This document shows positions 5,602 to 6,979 of a stretch of DNA of 6,979 nucleotides, piece by piece (position 1 is the first letter of the stretch; every line of letters starts with the position of its first letter). Below the pieces are notes generated by a model. It made no database searches, had not been told where the DNA came from, and saw only the letters and a list, made by a program, of their open reading frames with translations. The DNA is from M3007 sp044350415 (lineage in GTDB: Bacteria > Bacteroidota > Bacteroidia > Chitinophagales > Saprospiraceae). A program made the translations under genes and the position numbers. The stretch covers positions 1 through 6,979 of the forward strand of contig JBILHQ010000276.1 in assembly GCA_044350415.1 (NCBI GenBank), given 5' to 3'.

Positions 5602-6119
5602 TGAAAACGACAAGCATACCGAGTGCAAAGGTAAGTACCACTGCAAATGTACCTACAAAATTGAATAAAAACCAGGCCCGTGCAGTTCGAAAAAAGGAGG
5701 CTCCGTAGATTTTTTTCATGGCCATAAACAGCGCCCCTTCTATCAGGAATCCAAAGAAAGCCCATACCTGAGTTGCCAGACTGACCACATAATTTTGAAC
5801 GGCGAGTGCCAATGTCAGCACTAAAAAAACACCTGAAAAATAATGGAGCAGAAACACATAGTGCTCAACATAATAACTGCGCCGCCTTCTGAAAAACAGC
5901 AACAGTAACCAGGCCATAAACGCCGACATCACCAGGATGGTCCAGGTAAGGCATTTTGGTAATATCCACTAAGGCAATTACGAAATGACTGGATAATAAC
6001 GAAACCGGAAGAGAATCTAAAGTAGTGGAGTCTTGCGGATCGATCCGCAATATGGTACCGTTATCCGTCGTAGGTTGTACCGGAGAAGATCGATATGTTC
6101 TGTCAATTGACATGCACAT
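5591..6119 (-). pseudogene. Frameshifted C-terminal remnant of a DUF3667-like membrane protein
   Basis: The intact downstream part (ATG at 5932, 113 codons) is strongly hydrophobic, with about four membrane segments (roughly residues 3-14, 27-47, 51-72 and 86-111). Its RRRRSYYVEHYVFLLHY (15-31) resembles the 'YveHlvFslHf' signature of DUF3667 proteins, common in Bacteroidetes and of unknown role. Upstream, a different frame starting at ATG 6119 reads through a polar stretch into LLSSHFVIALVDITKMPYL and would end out of frame. Removing one base in the A4 run at 5957-5954 joins the two as TKCLTWTILVMSAF and gives a continuous product of about 175 residues. Even repaired, it lacks the zinc-ribbon and first membrane part expected of the family. 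It starts 20 bp after the flippase-like gene. Alternatives are a sequencing error, or a short intact 113-residue gene starting at 5932. The family assignment is from memory of its motifs. Confidence 0.6.
6033..6050. repeat. 18-bp perfect palindrome inside the DUF3667-like remnant
   Basis: TTGCGGATCGATCCGCAA reads identically on both strands with no spacer. It lies in the polar segment of the frameshifted membrane gene. It could be a dimeric regulator site or a recombination scar. No second copy was seen by eye in this window. Confidence 0.5.
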
Positions 6120-6139
6120 CGGTACAATCTACATATTGC

Positions 6140-6979
6140 CTACTTTTTAAGTTGGCCTACTTTTTTTGCGATCCAGTGCGGTGCTACAATTGCCCCGGCG
6201 ATCAAATAACCATAATAAGCCATTCCCCTCCAAAGCAGGGCGACTACGAGACCCAATGCCGGAGGAATGACGTCGCTGATGAATTTCGGCATCATCACCT
6301 CTGCAATACCCGCCCCACCCGGCGTAGGCGTAAAGGCCAAAATGATAAACATGGCCACCATCCTGGCATAAATAAACAACTGTGTAAATCCATCCACTTT
6401 TACCTGTGGTGCCACAGCTAATATCAGGCAATTAATCATAATAAACTTCAAAGTCCAGGCTCCGAAAGTACCAATAATGGCCTGAAAATGCACCCGAAAT
6501 GGTTGCTGGCGCAATTCGACTGCAGCAACTGCAAACTCAGATCCCAGTTGGTGAAATTTTGCCTTCCAACGCCTTAACACCGGTAAATGGCCCAACCAAC
6601 CCATAACTGCCGGCGCTATCTTCGGACGGATAAATACCAGGATCATCAACCCCGCCCAATACGACGCCATGATACAGTAAGTCACCCAAAATGCACCGCC
6701 GGCAAGCGCCAGTTCACGGCTACTTGCCTCGGGCGGAAACAATATTTCTGAACCGTAGATGCCCAACAGGGCAGGTAACAAAAGTACAAAAAAACCGGAA
6801 TCAAGGATGATCGTATAAAAAATTGCCGAAGCCGCTTTCCCTCCGGGAACACCTTCTTTACTCAGGGTAAATAAAGTAACAAACGGGCCGCCTTTACTTG
6901 TTGGAGTGACAGTGGTACTAAATTCCCAAATCACCATCAATTCTGCATATTTTAACCAGGAAAATTGATACCCCGTTAC
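6140..6979 (-). CDS. Flippase-like / LPG-synthase-TM family membrane protein (C-terminal 279 residues, start outside)
   Basis: The frame is open to the right edge (first visible residues VTGYQFSWLKYAE) and ends at TAA 6142-6140, so the true start lies outside the window. It resembles the lysylphosphatidylglycerol synthase TM region / UPF0104 family (PF03706) of polytopic inner-membrane proteins. Family signatures are PTSKGGP (visible residues 26-32), followed by LSKEGVPGGKA, and the late PTPGGAGIAE (218-227). Membrane segments appear near visible residues 51-76, 94-118, 168-191, 203-217 and 239-263, with a basic cytoplasmic-type tail (IAKKVGQLKK). Family members act on or move lipid-linked substrates (MprF is the best known), but nothing visible fixes the substrate, and no aminoacyl-transferase domain follows. 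It is probably not part of the his pathway. Confidence 0.85.
   Translation of the reverse strand, partial: VTGYQFSWLKYAELMVIWEFSTTVTPTSKGGPFVTLFTLSKEGVPGGKAASAIFYTIILDSGFFVLLLPALLGIYGSEILFPPEASSRELALAGGAFWVTYCIMASYWAGLMILVFIRPKIAPAVMGWLGHLPVLRRWKAKFHQLGSEFAVAAVELRQQPFRVHFQAIIGTFGAWTLKFIMINCLILAVAPQVKVDGFTQLFIYARMVAMFIILAFTPTPGGAGIAEVMMPKFISDVIPPALGLVVALLWRGMAYYGYLIAGAIVAPHWIAKKVGQLKK

Noticed and set aside
6095..6421. Plus-strand frame opposite the flippase-like gene
   Set aside because: It is antisense to conserved membrane-protein coding sequence and has no domain or promoter.
1..6979. CRISPR array, tRNA, rRNA, insertion sequence or prophage parts
   Set aside because: No regularly spaced direct repeats, tRNA-like cloverleaf, transposase motif or terminal repeats were seen; nearly all bases are accounted for by his genes and the two membrane genes.

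Overview
The window is almost entirely the front half of a histidine biosynthesis operon on the minus strand. It most likely comes from a Bacteroidetes-type organism, perhaps a Saprospiraceae-like lineage, although the exact group is a guess. Three things support this. Gene starts lack Shine-Dalgarno sequences. Two promoter candidates carry the Bacteroidetes/Flavobacterium-type -7 box TAnnTTTG with an upstream TTG. HisB is the bifunctional form with a zinc-less phosphatase domain, as I recall from Bacteroides-like proteins.

In the direction of transcription (right to left): the right edge (6979-6140) holds the C-terminal 279 residues of an integral membrane protein of the lysylphosphatidylglycerol-synthase-TM / flippase-like family. 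Next (6119-5591) is a small membrane gene that looks like the C-terminal half of a DUF3667 protein. It appears broken by a one-base frameshift near an A4 run at 5954-5957 and has lost its N-terminal half. Then comes the his control region (5572-5363): a promoter, a 19-codon leader peptide with four His codons in five (HHHCH), a possible antiterminator, and a strong intrinsic terminator with an 8-U tract just before hisG. This has all the parts of a ribosome-mediated histidine attenuator.

The structural genes follow in tight order: hisG (long form, 3-bp gap), a single 803-codon reading frame fusing hisD to hisC, a 54-bp gap, bifunctional hisB (phosphatase + dehydratase), hisH (4-bp ATGA overlap), a 117-bp gap with a possible internal promoter, and the first 57 codons of hisA at the left edge. 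Together these encode step 1 (HisG), the IGP dehydratase, aminotransferase, phosphatase and final dehydrogenase steps (HisB, HisC, HisB, HisD), the glutaminase half of IGP synthase (HisH) and the ProFAR isomerase (HisA). hisF and hisI/hisE would be expected beyond the left edge.

The items most worth a second look are the his leader/attenuator with a nearly leaderless leader peptide, the HisD-HisC fusion, a perfect 14-bp-arm hairpin that encodes the last residues of the fusion protein, a second long hairpin inside hisH, and the frameshifted DUF3667 remnant. I see no mobile element, CRISPR array, tRNA or rRNA, and no credible plus-strand gene. I do not see a wholly new biological system; the novelty is in gene architecture and RNA control of a known pathway.
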